Of a stretch of 64,000 bases of DNA, positions 16,487 through 24,778 are shown one piece after another. The stretch covers positions 124,001 through 188,000 of the forward strand of contig CAVSMU010000018.1 of the NCBI GenBank assembly GCA_963729075.1, written 5' to 3'. The notes under the pieces are model-generated. The model did not search any database. It was not told the origin of the DNA and saw nothing but the letters and a program-made list of their open reading frames with translations. The position numbers and the translations under genes were made by a program. Positions within the stretch are counted from its first letter, which is position 1; each line of letters opens with the position of its first letter. The stretch comes from WHSW01 sp963729075 (GTDB lineage Bacteria; Actinomycetota; Thermoleophilia; Solirubrobacterales; 70-9).

Positions 16487-17572
16487 TCACCGGTGGACGA
16501 ACCGCGCCCACGTGGACCGTAGCTCGAGTCTCTCGCGCAGCGTGACGCCGCTGATCGCCGTGCTGCCGGCGGAGCCGACCACGCGCGCCCGGACGATCCT
16601 CGGCGAGTCGCCCCGCTCGAGCACCTCGATCCGCTCGAGCCTGCCCTCGAACAGGCCCGTGAGCTCGGATTCCATCCGCTCGTCGGAGAGCCGCTCGGTC
16701 CATCGGTGCTCGGGCGAGGCGTCGTCGAAGGGATCGTTCACGGACCGCAGGTACGGGACCCGCGTCCCCGCCGAGAAGCCGAACTCCGAGCTCTCGGTTC
16801 GCCCGCCGGAGGACGAGAAGTAGTAGGTGACCGCCGGCTTGCCGCGATAGGTGACGACCCGGTTCGCGGTCGCGGCGACGGCCCTGTTGGTGGCCTTTGT
16901 CTCCGCGGCGCGGCCCCCGTAGACCTGGCTGCGCGTGTCGGCATAGTGATCGAACGCGCCGCCGCGCGCCGTCGCCAGCCCGTAGGAGCGCGCGACGACC
17001 GCCTGGGCGCGCAGTGCCTGCGCGGGCCACGAGGAGGGCACCTCGCTCGCGACCACGCCCTTGACGTAGCCCTGGACCCCCAGCGCGTTGATCACCTGCA
17101 GCGTGCCGCCGGCGTTGCGGGCGACGAGGCTGCCGCGATAGCGCCCGAAGCCCCCGATCCGCACTCCCGCCCCGGCCTTGCCCAGCGGACCGCAGGCCGT
17201 GATCCGGTCGCCGGCGCGGTTGCGGAGCACGACGCGGCGGGCCTCGGCCGCGAGCGAATAGCGCCGGCCCGGGCGGATGCGCTTGCCGCACGCGCGCCGG
17301 GCGCCGCTGAAGCCGACCGAGCCGCGGCCCGAGCCGAGCAGGACGCGGACCCGTTCGCCCTTCGCCTTGCGCAGCTCGGTGCCGCGGTAGTAGTGCTCGA
17401 CGATCTCGCGGTAGTCGCGCCCCTGGCGGGCGAAGCCGTAGGCCCCGTACTGCGAGAGGCCGACGCCGTGTCCGAAGCCGCGCCCCTCGATCGTCCAGGC
17501 CCCCCACGCCGCCGCCGGCGTCGCGAGCGCGGTCGCGAGCACGAGCATCAGTGTCCGCTTGCCGAGCCTCAT
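16487..17572 (-). CDS. SpoIID/LytB-domain cell-wall protein
   Basis: 361 residues with a cleavable signal peptide (LMLVLATALATPAAAWGA). An N-terminal GRGFGHGVGLSQYGAYGFA motif, unusually placed before the core, matches the Zn/peptidoglycan-binding loop normally late in SpoIID. The SpoIID core follows with catalytic-type Glu in VVASEVPSSWPAQALRAQA and ARSY. SpoIID cleaves glycan strands denuded of stem peptides; actinobacterial relatives act in wall remodelling. Circular permutation of the GHGVGLSQ block is worth noting. No sporulation genes are nearby. Confidence 0.85.
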   Translation of the reverse strand: MRLGKRTLMLVLATALATPAAAWGAWTIEGRGFGHGVGLSQYGAYGFARQGRDYREIVEHYYRGTELRKAKGERVRVLLGSGRGSVGFSGARRACGKRIRPGRRYSLAAEARRVVLRNRAGDRITACGPLGKAGAGVRIGGFGRYRGSLVARNAGGTLQVINALGVQGYVKGVVASEVPSSWPAQALRAQAVVARSYGLATARGGAFDHYADTRSQVYGGRAAETKATNRAVAATANRVVTYRGKPAVTYYFSSSGGRTESSEFGFSAGTRVPYLRSVNDPFDDASPEHRWTERLSDERMESELTGLFEGRLERIEVLERGDSPRIVRARVVGSAGSTAISGVTLRERLELRSTWARFVHR

Positions 17573-17672
17573 CGCTTCCCGTCCCCCGGCCCCGACAGGG
17601 TACGGAGTCCGCGGGTCACGATCGCCGCGGGGCGACCGCTACGCTGGCCCGGTTGTCGATCCGGAGGTGGGA

Positions 17673-19139
17673 ATGAGCACTGCACAGCTGGAGAGCACGG
17701 TCGTGGACGCGGCGCCCAAGCAGCTCCTGATCGGCGGCGAATGGCGCGATGCGACCGGCGGCGCGACGCTCGCGGTCGAGGACCCGTCGACCGGCGAGGC
17801 GATCTGCGAGATCGCCGACGCCACCCCCGAGGACGCCCAGGCCGCGATCGACGCCGCCGCCGAGGCGCAGGCCGACTGGGCGGCCACTTCCCCGAACGAG
17901 CGCGGCGAGGTCCTGCGGCGGGCGTTCGAGCTGCTGGGCGAACGCGCCGACGAGCTCGCGGTGCTGATGACGCTCGAGATGGGCAAGACCGTGGCCGAGT
18001 CGAAGGCGGAGATCACCTACGCCGCCGAGTTCTTCCGCTGGTTCTCGGGCGAGGCGCTGCGCATCGACGGCTACTTCAAGCTCGCCGGCAACGGCGCGTC
18101 CCGGGTGCTTGTGATGCGCCAGCCGGTCGGCCCCAGCTACTTCATCACCCCGTGGAACTTCCCCACCGCGATGGGCACCCGCAAGATCGGCCCCGCGGTC
18201 GCGGCCGGCTGCACGATGGTGGTCAAGCCCGCCCAGCAGACCCCGCTCTCGATGCTGGCGCTGGCGCAGCTGCTCGAGGAATGCGGGCTCCCCCCGGGCG
18301 TGCTCAACGTGATCACCGGCTCGTCGTCGAGCGCGATCTCGGCACCGATCATCGGTGACCCGCGGCTGCGAAAGCTGTCGTTCACGGGCTCGACCGAGGT
18401 CGGCCGCAAGCTGATCGCCCAGTCGGCCGACAACGTGCTGAACGTATCGATGGAGCTCGGCGGCAACGCGCCGTTCTTGATCTTCGACGACGCGGACCTC
18501 GACGCCGCAGTCGAGGGGGCCATGATCGCGAAGATGCGCAACATCGGCGAGGCCTGCACGTCGGCCAATCGCTTCCACGTGGCCGAGCCGGTTGCCTCCG
18601 AGTTCGCCGAGCGGCTCGGAGAGCGGATGGGCGCGATGAAGCTCGGCCGGGGCACCGAGGACGGCGTCGACGTGGGGCCCCTGATCGACGGCGATCAACG
18701 CACCAAGGTCGACGAGCTGGTCCGCGACGCGGTCGAGAAGGGCGCGAGGACGGTCGTCGGCGGCTCCATCCCCGACGGCTCCGGGTACTTCTACGAGCCG
18801 ACGGTGGTCGCCGACGTTCCGGACTCGGCGCGGATGCTGCGCGAGGAGATCTTCGGGCCGGTGGCGCCGGTGAGGGGGTTCGCCTCGGAGGAGGAGGCGG
18901 TAGCGGCCGCCAACGACACCGAGTACGGGCTGGTCGCGTACGTCTACACCCGCGACCTGCGGCGCGCGTTTCGTGTCTGCGAGGGGCTCGAGACCGGGAT
19001 GATCGGGCTCAACCAGGGCATGGTCTCGAACGCCGGGGCGCCGTTCGGCGGCGTCAAGCAGTCGGGCATCGGCCGCGAGGGCGGCAACGAGGGCATCGAC
19101 GAGTTCCTAGAGACGAAGTACATCGCCGTCAACGTCTGA
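17673..19139 (+). CDS. NAD(P)-dependent aldehyde dehydrogenase (succinate-semialdehyde type)
   Basis: 488 residues of the ALDH superfamily: TPWNFPTAM, SFTGSTEVGRKL, catalytic Glu in SMELGGNAPF and catalytic Cys in GEACTSANRFHV. Closest pattern is GabD-type succinate-semialdehyde dehydrogenase, which oxidises succinate semialdehyde to succinate. A GGAGGTGGG Shine-Dalgarno lies just before the ATG, and a TACGCT -10 at 17640-17645 implies a leader of ~20 nt, unlike most neighbours. No gabT is in view, so the substrate is tentative. A CCGCCCC hairpin follows. Confidence 0.85.
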   Translation: MSTAQLESTVVDAAPKQLLIGGEWRDATGGATLAVEDPSTGEAICEIADATPEDAQAAIDAAAEAQADWAATSPNERGEVLRRAFELLGERADELAVLMTLEMGKTVAESKAEITYAAEFFRWFSGEALRIDGYFKLAGNGASRVLVMRQPVGPSYFITPWNFPTAMGTRKIGPAVAAGCTMVVKPAQQTPLSMLALAQLLEECGLPPGVLNVITGSSSSAISAPIIGDPRLRKLSFTGSTEVGRKLIAQSADNVLNVSMELGGNAPFLIFDDADLDAAVEGAMIAKMRNIGEACTSANRFHVAEPVASEFAERLGERMGAMKLGRGTEDGVDVGPLIDGDQRTKVDELVRDAVEKGARTVVGGSIPDGSGYFYEPTVVADVPDSARMLREEIFGPVAPVRGFASEEEAVAAANDTEYGLVAYVYTRDLRRAFRVCEGLETGMIGLNQGMVSNAGAPFGGVKQSGIGREGGNEGIDEFLETKYIAVNV

Positions 19140-19157
19140 CCGCCCCTCGCGGGGCGG
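19140..19157. terminator. Hairpin CCGCCCC-TCGC-GGGGCGG
   Basis: Seven-base-pair perfect stem with a 4-nt loop directly after the aldehyde dehydrogenase stop, between convergent genes. Confidence 0.55.
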
Positions 19158-19181
19158 TCGACGCGACGGTTGCGCGCGGCC

Positions 19182-19697
19182 CTAGCGGCCGAGCAGCTGA
19201 CCCAGCAGCCCGGAGCCCGAGCCGCGCTTGTCGAGATAGCACTGGTGGTACTCCTCGGCGCGCCAGAATGGCTGCGCGGGCTCGATCGCGGTGACGATCG
19301 GGGCCGAGTAGCGCGGCTGGACCCGCTCGATCACCTCGCGGGCCATCTCGGCCTGCTCGTCGGAGTGGGTGAAGATCACCGACCGGTACTGGTAGCCGAC
19401 GTCGGGACCCTGGCGATTCAGCTGCGTCGGGTCGTGGATCTCGAAGTACTTCTCGACCAGGGCCTCGAAGCTCACCCGCTCGGGGTCGAACTCGACCTGG
19501 CAGACCTCGACGTGGCCGGTGGTCCCGCTGCAGACCTGCTCGTAGGTCGGGTTGTCGACGTGCCCGCCCTCGTAGCCGACCGCCGTGTCGACGACCCCGT
19601 CGACGCCCCGGAAGGTCTCCTCGACCTGCCAGAAGCATCCGGCGCCGAAGGTCGCCTTCTCGGTCCGCGTCGCAGTCGTCTCGTTGCCGTTGTCCAT
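19182..19697 (-). CDS. msrA: Peptide methionine sulfoxide reductase A
   Basis: 171 residues. The catalytic GAGCFWQVEETFR motif near residue 18, GYEGGHVDNPTYEQVCSGTTGHVE and YQYRSVIF are diagnostic of MsrA, which reduces methionine-S-sulfoxide using thioredoxin. No C-terminal recycling cysteine pair typical of some MsrAs is seen beyond Cys in QCYLDKRG. ATG 19697 is preferred because GAGGAAGGA sits 4 nt upstream; an ATG at 19721 would add eight residues. A thioredoxin gene lies 9 kb away. Confidence 0.93.
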   Translation of the reverse strand: MDNGNETTATRTEKATFGAGCFWQVEETFRGVDGVVDTAVGYEGGHVDNPTYEQVCSGTTGHVEVCQVEFDPERVSFEALVEKYFEIHDPTQLNRQGPDVGYQYRSVIFTHSDEQAEMAREVIERVQPRYSAPIVTAIEPAQPFWRAEEYHQCYLDKRGSGSGLLGQLLGR

Positions 19698-19766
19698 GTC
19701 GTCCTTCCTCTTCGTCTCCATCCATACAGTCTCGCAACCGGCGCTTTCGTTACGCCTGGCGCGGGC

Positions 19767-20642
19767 TCATGCGACCTCGGACGGGTCGAAGTTGCCGCCA
19801 CAGACCAGCACCCCCACGCGCTCGTCGGCCGCGGGGACGTAGGCGCCGGCCAGCAGGGCGGCGAGCGCGGCGGCGCCGCCGGGCTCCGCCGCGATCCGCA
19901 GCTCGGCCCACAGCCGCCGCTGGGCGTCGGCGATCGCCTCGTCGCCGACCAGGACGGCCTCGTCGACGTGACGGCTCAGCACCGCCCACGGATGCGCGCC
20001 GATCCGCCGGGCGCCCAGCGAGTCCGCCGCATGGCCGCTGACCTCGACGTCCACCGGCTCGCCGGCCTCGAGCGCCCGCGCCAGGGTCGGGCAGCGCTCG
20101 GGCTCGACCGCGACGATCCGCGCACGATCCCCATACCAGGCGGCGACCCCGCCGCACAACCCGCCGCCGCCGACGGCCGCGACGACTGTGTCGAGGGCAT
20201 GGCGGCTCCGGTCGAGCTCGCGCGCGCAGGTGCCCTGTCCCGCGACGACGAGCGGATCGTCGAATGCGTGCAGTTCGACTGCGCCGCTCGCCGTAGCACG
20301 CTGGCGGGCGGCCGCCAGCGCGTCGTCGTAGTACGCGCCCGTGACGACGATCTCGGCCCCGCTGCGGCGTAGGCGGTCGATCTTCGCCGCCGGCGAGGAC
20401 TCGGGGACGAAGATGGCCGCGGGGTGGCCGAGCTGCGCGGCGGCGTGGGCCACCGCGAGCGCGAAATTGCCGCCGGACGCGGCGACCACGCCGGGCGCAG
20501 GGACATCGGCCGCCAGCATCGCGTTGAAGGCTCCCCGGGGCTTGAACGATCCGGTGTGCTGGAGCAGCTCTAGCTTCAGCGTGAGCACGCCGTCGAGGCC
20601 GAGGGCACCAGGCTCCAGGTCGAGGACGGGCGTCTCGCGCAC
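19767..20642 (-). CDS. PLP-dependent threonine/serine dehydratase-like enzyme
   Basis: Fold-type II PLP enzyme: Lys in TGSFKPRGAFNAML binds the cofactor, SGGNFALAVA contacts the substrate carboxylate and VGGGGLCGG the phosphate. It would deaminate serine or threonine, or racemise serine. From the GTG at 20642 it has 291 residues, but the frame stays open to 20714 and encodes a plausible N-terminal helix beginning ITIRPVGRPEIEAAAARIA with no ATG, GTG or TTG; the ATC at 20705 is where a start is expected. It overlaps the extended 3' end of fumC. Confidence 0.8.
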   Translation of the reverse strand: MRETPVLDLEPGALGLDGVLTLKLELLQHTGSFKPRGAFNAMLAADVPAPGVVAASGGNFALAVAHAAAQLGHPAAIFVPESSPAAKIDRLRRSGAEIVVTGAYYDDALAAARQRATASGAVELHAFDDPLVVAGQGTCARELDRSRHALDTVVAAVGGGGLCGGVAAWYGDRARIVAVEPERCPTLARALEAGEPVDVEVSGHAADSLGARRIGAHPWAVLSRHVDEAVLVGDEAIADAQRRLWAELRIAAEPGGAAALAALLAGAYVPAADERVGVLVCGGNFDPSEVA

Positions 20643-22060
20643 CCGGCCGGCGATCCGCGCCGCGGCGGCCTCGATCTCGGGGCGGCCGACCGGCCGGATG
20701 GTGATCCCACGCCTTCACGCACGCGAGGCCGTGGAATCAAGTCGTGCGGTCGGGCGAGCCGGTGATGGTCCAGCGCCTCGTCGAGCACCGATTCGTCGAC
20801 GCCGAGCTCGCGGGCGACCTCGCGCAGCGGCCGGCCCGAGTCGGCGGCCTCCTTGACGATCTCCGTGGCGCGGTCGTAGCCGATGTGCGGGTTGAGCGCG
20901 GTCGCGGTGGCCAGCGTGTTCTCGGCGTGCCGCTCGAGCATCTCCTCGTTCGGCTCGATCCCGCTCACGCACTTGCGGTCGAAGAGTCGCGAGGCGGCAG
21001 CGAGCAGCTTGATCGAGTCGAGCAGGTTGCGGGCGATCAGGGGCACCCGGACGTTGAGCTCGAACTGCCCCTGCGAGCCGGCGATCGCGACCGCGGCGTC
21101 GTTGCCGATCACCTGGTCGCCCACCTGGATCACGACCTCGCAGATCACAGGATTGACCTTCCCGGGCATGATCGACGAGCCCTTCTGCAGCTCGGGCAGG
21201 CGGATCTCGGCGAGGCCCGCACGTGGGCCCGACCCCATCAGCGCGATGTCGTTGGCGATCTTGATCAGCGACACCGCGACCACCCGCAATGCGCCCGAGA
21301 GCTCGACCAGCGCGTCGCGGTTGCCCTGGGCCTCGAACGGGTCGGCGGGGGCCGAGATCTCGAGCCCGGTCGCCTCGGCCAGCCGGCCGCGGACCCGCTG
21401 GGCGAACTCGGAATGGGTGTTGAGGCCGGTGCCGGTGGCGGTGCCACCGAGCGGGATCTGGCCGACTCGCCCGAGCGTGTCGCGGACGCGGTCGGCGCCG
21501 AGGTGGATCTGCGCCGCGTAGCCGCCGAACTCCTGCCCCAGCGTCACCGGCACCGCGTCCATGAGGTGCGTGCGGCCCGCCTTCACGTGCCCGGCGAACT
21601 CGTCGGCCTTGCGGGCGAGCGACTCGGCGAGCTCGTCGAGGGCGGGCAACAGGTCGGCCGAGACCTCGCCGAGCGCGGCGAGGTGGACCGCCGACGGGAA
21701 GACGTCGTTCGACGACTGGCCCATGTTGACGTGGTCGTTGGCGTGCGCTCCATCCCCGGCCAGGTTGGCGATCACCTCGTTGGCGTTCATGTTCGACGAG
21801 GTCCCGGACCCGGTCTGAAAGACGTCGACCGGGAACTGGTCGTCGTGATCGCCGGCGCCGACGGCGTCGCCAGCCACGGCGATCCGGTCGGCGAGATCCG
21901 CGTCCAGGCCGCCGAGCTCCGCGTTCACGCGCGCTGCCGCGGCCTTGATCCGCCCCAGCCAGTGGATCACCGGCGCCGGGATCGGCTGGCCCGAGACGGG
22001 GAAGTTCTCAACGGCCTTCGCGGTCTCGCCCCCCCAGAGCTGCGCATCGGTCAATGCCAT
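20576..22060 (-). CDS. fumC: Class II fumarate hydratase, with anomalous C-terminus
   Basis: 494 residues; the family is about 460-470. Signature GSSIMPGKVNP, TGSGTSSNMNANEV and GRTHLMDAVPVTLGQE identify a class II fumarase (fumarate to malate, TCA cycle). The last ~55 residues (after LDHHRLARPHDL) are Arg/Ser/Pro-rich, unlike the family, and overlap the next gene in another frame. Single-base shifts would give stops at 20737 or 20715. A frameshift near the 3' end is suspected. TAGCCT (22075-22070) ends 9 nt before the ATG. Confidence 0.88.
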   Translation of the reverse strand: MALTDAQLWGGETAKAVENFPVSGQPIPAPVIHWLGRIKAAAARVNAELGGLDADLADRIAVAGDAVGAGDHDDQFPVDVFQTGSGTSSNMNANEVIANLAGDGAHANDHVNMGQSSNDVFPSAVHLAALGEVSADLLPALDELAESLARKADEFAGHVKAGRTHLMDAVPVTLGQEFGGYAAQIHLGADRVRDTLGRVGQIPLGGTATGTGLNTHSEFAQRVRGRLAEATGLEISAPADPFEAQGNRDALVELSGALRVVAVSLIKIANDIALMGSGPRAGLAEIRLPELQKGSSIMPGKVNPVICEVVIQVGDQVIGNDAAVAIAGSQGQFELNVRVPLIARNLLDSIKLLAAASRLFDRKCVSGIEPNEEMLERHAENTLATATALNPHIGYDRATEIVKEAADSGRPLREVARELGVDESVLDEALDHHRLARPHDLIPRPRVREGVGSPSGRSAAPRSRPPRRGSPAGCARRPSSTWSLVPSASTACSR

Positions 22061-22072
22061 CGACCGCTGAGG

Positions 22073-22100
22073 CTAGTACACGCGTCCGCACGCGTACTAG
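22073..22100. repeat. Imperfect inverted repeat between CGNR gene and fumC
   Basis: CTAGT...ACTAG arms with inner ACGCGT on each side and one bulge. It covers the CGNR stop codon and touches the fumC -10, so it may end the CGNR transcript or bind a regulator. Confidence 0.35.
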
Positions 22101-22657
22101 CGCTTGCTCTCGGCCTGGTGGCGCTCGCGGTAGGCGCGGGCCTTGGCCCGGTTGCCGCAGTCCGACATGTCACACCACGTGCCCGAGCGGTTGCGGGAGC
22201 GGTCGTAGAAGGCCCACCGGCAGTCGTCGGCCGGGCAGGCCTTGAGCCGGCGCCAGGTGCCATCGCGCATCGACTCGTGGACGATCGCCAGGAGCTCCGC
22301 GATGGTCGAGTCGACGCCGCCGCACGTGCTCACGAGCGCGGCTCCGTCGGCGTCGAAGCGCAGACCGAGGGCCGCCTCGTTCGACTGCTCGTTCAGGGTC
22401 TCGAGCGCGCTCGCGGGGGGCGGCTCGCCCGAGTTGTTGGCGAGCAGGAGCGCGAGCAGCGCATCGCGCACCGCCACCAGCCGCTCGAGGTCCTGATCGG
22501 TGATCGATTCGTCGGGAGTCGGCAGCCCCCGATCGGCAAGCCAGCCCACCGCGTCGACGGGCTCGGCGAGCTCGTCGATCCCCCGGTCCAGGTCGCGGGT
22601 GTTGACGAACCCGCGGACCAGCTCGAGCCGACCGGGTGCCAGCTGCTTCGTTGCCAT
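22097..22657 (-). CDS. CGNR zinc-finger (ABATE-domain) regulator
   Basis: 186 residues. The N-terminal ABATE-like domain (LELVRGFVNTRDL, then LVAVRDALLALLLANN) and the C-terminal zinc finger CPADDCRWAFYDRSRN...CDMSDCGNRAKA with the eponymous CGNR are clear. Such proteins are presumed stress-responsive transcription factors. ATG 22657 was chosen over 22666 and 22669 because TATGAT ends 7 nt before it. Two ATAACTAC direct repeats 20 bp apart and a GTTAT/ATAAC dyad lie upstream, suggesting autoregulation. A small basic ORF diverges from it. Confidence 0.85.
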   Translation of the reverse strand: MATKQLAPGRLELVRGFVNTRDLDRGIDELAEPVDAVGWLADRGLPTPDESITDQDLERLVAVRDALLALLLANNSGEPPPASALETLNEQSNEAALGLRFDADGAALVSTCGGVDSTIAELLAIVHESMRDGTWRRLKACPADDCRWAFYDRSRNRSGTWCDMSDCGNRAKARAYRERHQAESKR

Positions 22658-22664
22658 AACCAAC

Positions 22665-22670
22665 ATCATA
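22665..22670 (-). promoter_or_regulatory. -10 hexamer TATGAT of CGNR gene
   Basis: Ends 7 nt before the ATG at 22657; two other in-frame ATGs lie at or within the hexamer. Confidence 0.5.
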
Positions 22671-22695
22671 ACTACACCGGTTATGCTATAACTAC
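22668..22695. promoter_or_regulatory. Candidate operator: ATAACTAC direct repeats and GTTAT/ATAAC dyad
   Basis: ATAACTAC occurs at 22668-22675 and 22688-22695, exactly 20 bp apart. GTTAT-GCT-ATAAC spans 22680-22692. The repeats overlap the CGNR -10 and the probable plus-strand promoter. Confidence 0.45.
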
Positions 22696-22738
22696 TCAAC
22701 CGCGGACAGTGGTTACCCCCGACCGACCGGAGACTGCG

Positions 22739-22864
22739 ATGAACCCGACGATGACGCTCCTCTACCTCGAGGCAAACCGGGCCGAGCTCCAGCGGCGCGC
22801 GCGCAGCCGGCACGCCGAGTCGGCGCACCTGCGCCGGGTGCGACGCACCCGCCGCTGGTTTTAG
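22739..22864 (+). CDS. Small very basic peptide, divergent from CGNR gene
   Basis: 41 residues, MNPTMTLLYLEANRAELQ then an Arg/His-rich tail ending RRTRRWF, with a predicted amphipathic helix. Ten or more arginines suggest nucleic-acid or membrane binding. Support is a GGAG Shine-Dalgarno 7 nt upstream of the ATG and a TATAAC-type -10 at 22687-22692 shared with the putative CGNR operator. No family recognised; it could be a chance ORF. Confidence 0.45.
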   Translation: MNPTMTLLYLEANRAELQRRARSRHAESAHLRRVRRTRRWF

Positions 22865-22884
22865 GTGGTCAAGCCGTCGGCGGC

Positions 22885-23358
22885 TCAGCCCGCCGCCTGG
22901 CCGGCGGCGTAGCCCTCGCCGAAGGCGCGCTCGAACGCGGCCGAGAACGGCTTCTCCCCGGGGCCGTTGTAGCGGGCGGCCGAGTCGAGCCGCAGCTTCA
23001 GGTCCTGATGGATGCCGCCCGTGCTCGCCTCGGCCTCCTGCACCGCGCCCACCAGGTACCCGAGCTGGACGATCGTCTGCGGCTCGGGATCGCGGCGGAC
23101 TCGTCGGTTGAGCGCGGTGGCCGTGGCGATGATCGACTTTCCCACGCTCGCGATCTGGCCCGGCTGCTGCTCCTCGACCAGGCAATCGCTGATCGGCGTC
23201 GTGCCCCCGAGCCGCACGTCGCCGGGCGCGGCCTTGAGGGCCGTCAGGTAGGCCGGCGCCGGCGACAGGCACGCCACGGGGGTATCCGGCTCCTGCGCGC
23301 CGCAGCCCGCGAGCGCCACCGCAAGCATCCCCACCAGGCTGGTCGAGACCCGCCTCAT
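22885..23358 (-). CDS. Predicted lipoprotein of unknown function
   Basis: 157 residues with a type II signal peptide: MRRVSTSLVGMLAVALAGC, lipobox LAGC with Cys19. The mature part is helical with DCLVEEQQPGQIASVG and GEKPFSAAFERAFGEGYAAGQ. Exported and lipid-anchored on the outer face of the membrane. No family recognised. The ATG at 23358 is supported by TACGAT ending 8 nt upstream, which excludes the longer upstream frame. Confidence 0.72.
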   Translation of the reverse strand: MRRVSTSLVGMLAVALAGCGAQEPDTPVACLSPAPAYLTALKAAPGDVRLGGTTPISDCLVEEQQPGQIASVGKSIIATATALNRRVRRDPEPQTIVQLGYLVGAVQEAEASTGGIHQDLKLRLDSAARYNGPGEKPFSAAFERAFGEGYAAGQAAG

Positions 23359-23366
23359 CCGATCAA

Positions 23367-23372
23367 ATCGTA
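23367..23372 (-). promoter_or_regulatory. -10 hexamer TACGAT of lipoprotein gene
   Basis: Ends 8 nt before the ATG at 23358; the CoA-transferase -10 lies 11 bp away on the other strand. Confidence 0.5.
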
Positions 23373-23383
23373 GGGAGCCGGAA

Positions 23384-23389
23384 TATCGT
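23384..23389 (+). promoter_or_regulatory. -10 hexamer TATCGT of CoA-transferase gene
   Basis: Ends 9 nt before the GTG at 23399. Confidence 0.45.
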
Positions 23390-23398
23390 CTCCGGACC

Positions 23399-24547
23399 GT
23401 GACCGACACCGCGCCGCTCGAGGGCGTCCTCGTCGCCGACTTCACCCGCGTGCTCGCCGGGCCGCTGGCGACGATGACCCTCGGGGACCTCGGCGCCGAC
23501 GTGATCAAGGTCGAGTCCCCCGCCGGCGACGAGACCCGGACCTGGAGCCCGCCGACCACGCCGGACGGCGCCGCGACCTACTTCCTCGCCGTGAATCGCA
23601 ACAAGCGGTCGATCGCGCTCGATCTGGCCGACCCCGAGGACAACCGGCTGGCTGCCGAGCTCGCCCGCCGCGCCGACGTGGTGATCGACAACTTCAAGCC
23701 CGGCACCCTGGAGCGCTTCGGGCTGGGCCCCGACGAGCTGAGGAACGCCAACCCGGGGCTCGTGCACTGCTCGATCACAGGCTTCGGCGACGGCGGCGGC
23801 GCAGCGCTTCCGGGCTACGACCCGCTGGTCCAAGCGCTCAGCGGCCTCATGTCGATCACCGGGCCGGCGGATGGCGATCCATCGAAGGTCGGCGTCGCGC
23901 TCGTCGACGTGATCGCGGGTCTCGGAGCCACGGTCGCGATCCTCGCCGCGCTGACGGCCCGCGAACGCTCCGGCGAGGGGCAGCGAATCGAGATCGATCT
24001 GTTGTCCAGCGCGCTAGCGGCGCTCGTCAACCAGGCGAGCGGCCACCTCAACGCCGGCGCGATCCCGCGCCGGCTCGGCAACGTGCATCCCAGCATCGAG
24101 CCGTTTGCGACCTTCGCCGCCGCCGACGGGCCGCTGATGATCTGCGCCGGGAACGACCGCCAGTTCGCGGCCCTCGCCGGCGTGCTCGGGGAACCGGGAC
24201 TGGCGGCCGACCCGCGCTTTGCGACCAACCCGTCACGGGTCGAGCACCGCGAGGCGCTCCGCGAGGCGATCGAGAGCCGACTGGCCGATGCCCCGATCGA
24301 CGAGTGGGTCGGGAGGATGAGGGCCGCCGGCGTCCCTGCCGGACCGGTCAACGACATCGGCGCCGCGTTCGAGCTCGCCGAGTCGCTCGGGCTCGAGCCG
24401 GTCGACGAGCATGACGGGGTGCGCACCGTCTCTTCCCCGCTCGGCCTACGAGGGACGCCGGCGACGACGCGACGCCGCCCGCCGCGCCTGGACGAGCACG
24501 GCGACGAGATCCGCCGCTGGCTCGGCGGACGAAGGCCGACGTCGTGA
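23399..24547 (+). CDS. CaiB/BaiF-family CoA-transferase
   Basis: 382 residues of the family III CoA-transferases: LEGVLVADFTRVLAGP at the N-terminus, GADVIKVESPAGDETR, NRNKRSIALDL, and GYDPLVQALSGLMS holding the expected catalytic Asp. It moves CoA between organic acids through mixed anhydrides. The acid cannot be predicted; formate, carnitine, bile acid or (R)-citramalate types all share this scaffold. GTG start; overlaps the next small gene by 4 nt. Confidence 0.87.
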   Translation: MTDTAPLEGVLVADFTRVLAGPLATMTLGDLGADVIKVESPAGDETRTWSPPTTPDGAATYFLAVNRNKRSIALDLADPEDNRLAAELARRADVVIDNFKPGTLERFGLGPDELRNANPGLVHCSITGFGDGGGAALPGYDPLVQALSGLMSITGPADGDPSKVGVALVDVIAGLGATVAILAALTARERSGEGQRIEIDLLSSALAALVNQASGHLNAGAIPRRLGNVHPSIEPFATFAAADGPLMICAGNDRQFAALAGVLGEPGLAADPRFATNPSRVEHREALREAIESRLADAPIDEWVGRMRAAGVPAGPVNDIGAAFELAESLGLEPVDEHDGVRTVSSPLGLRGTPATTRRRPPRLDEHGDEIRRWLGGRRPTS

Positions 24548-24732
24548 CACCCGCGTACGCGAGGCTGGCGGAGACGCACGGCCTCGAGGTCGACGTCCCC
24601 GGCCACGCGCCGCGCCGCGTCCGGCGGAGGCTGATCATCTCCGACTTCGCCGCCCACCTGATGCAGCCCGGCCTGGTGCTGCCCGTCTACGTCAACCCGC
24701 GGGATCCCGACGACATCCTGGTCGTCTGGTGA
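24544..24732 (+). CDS. Small protein of unknown function
   Basis: 62 residues, GTG start overlapping the CoA-transferase stop (GTGA). The end LPVYVNPRDPDDILVVW resembles a beta-strand motif seen in short actinobacterial proteins with VYVDPxDP patterns. No signal peptide or cysteine. Coupled translation argues it is real, and it may act with the CoA-transferase. Confidence 0.55.
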   Translation: MTPAYARLAETHGLEVDVPGHAPRRVRRRLIISDFAAHLMQPGLVLPVYVNPRDPDDILVVW

Positions 24733-24763
24733 GCGCCGGCCCGGGCCGCCACGCGCGCGCTCC

Positions 24764-24769
24764 TAGAAT
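24764..24769 (+). promoter_or_regulatory. -10 hexamer TAGAAT of ileS
   Basis: Ends 9 nt before the GTG at 24779. No T-box or other leader is possible in this 46-bp gap. Confidence 0.5.
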
Positions 24770-24778
24770 CCGCCGCTC

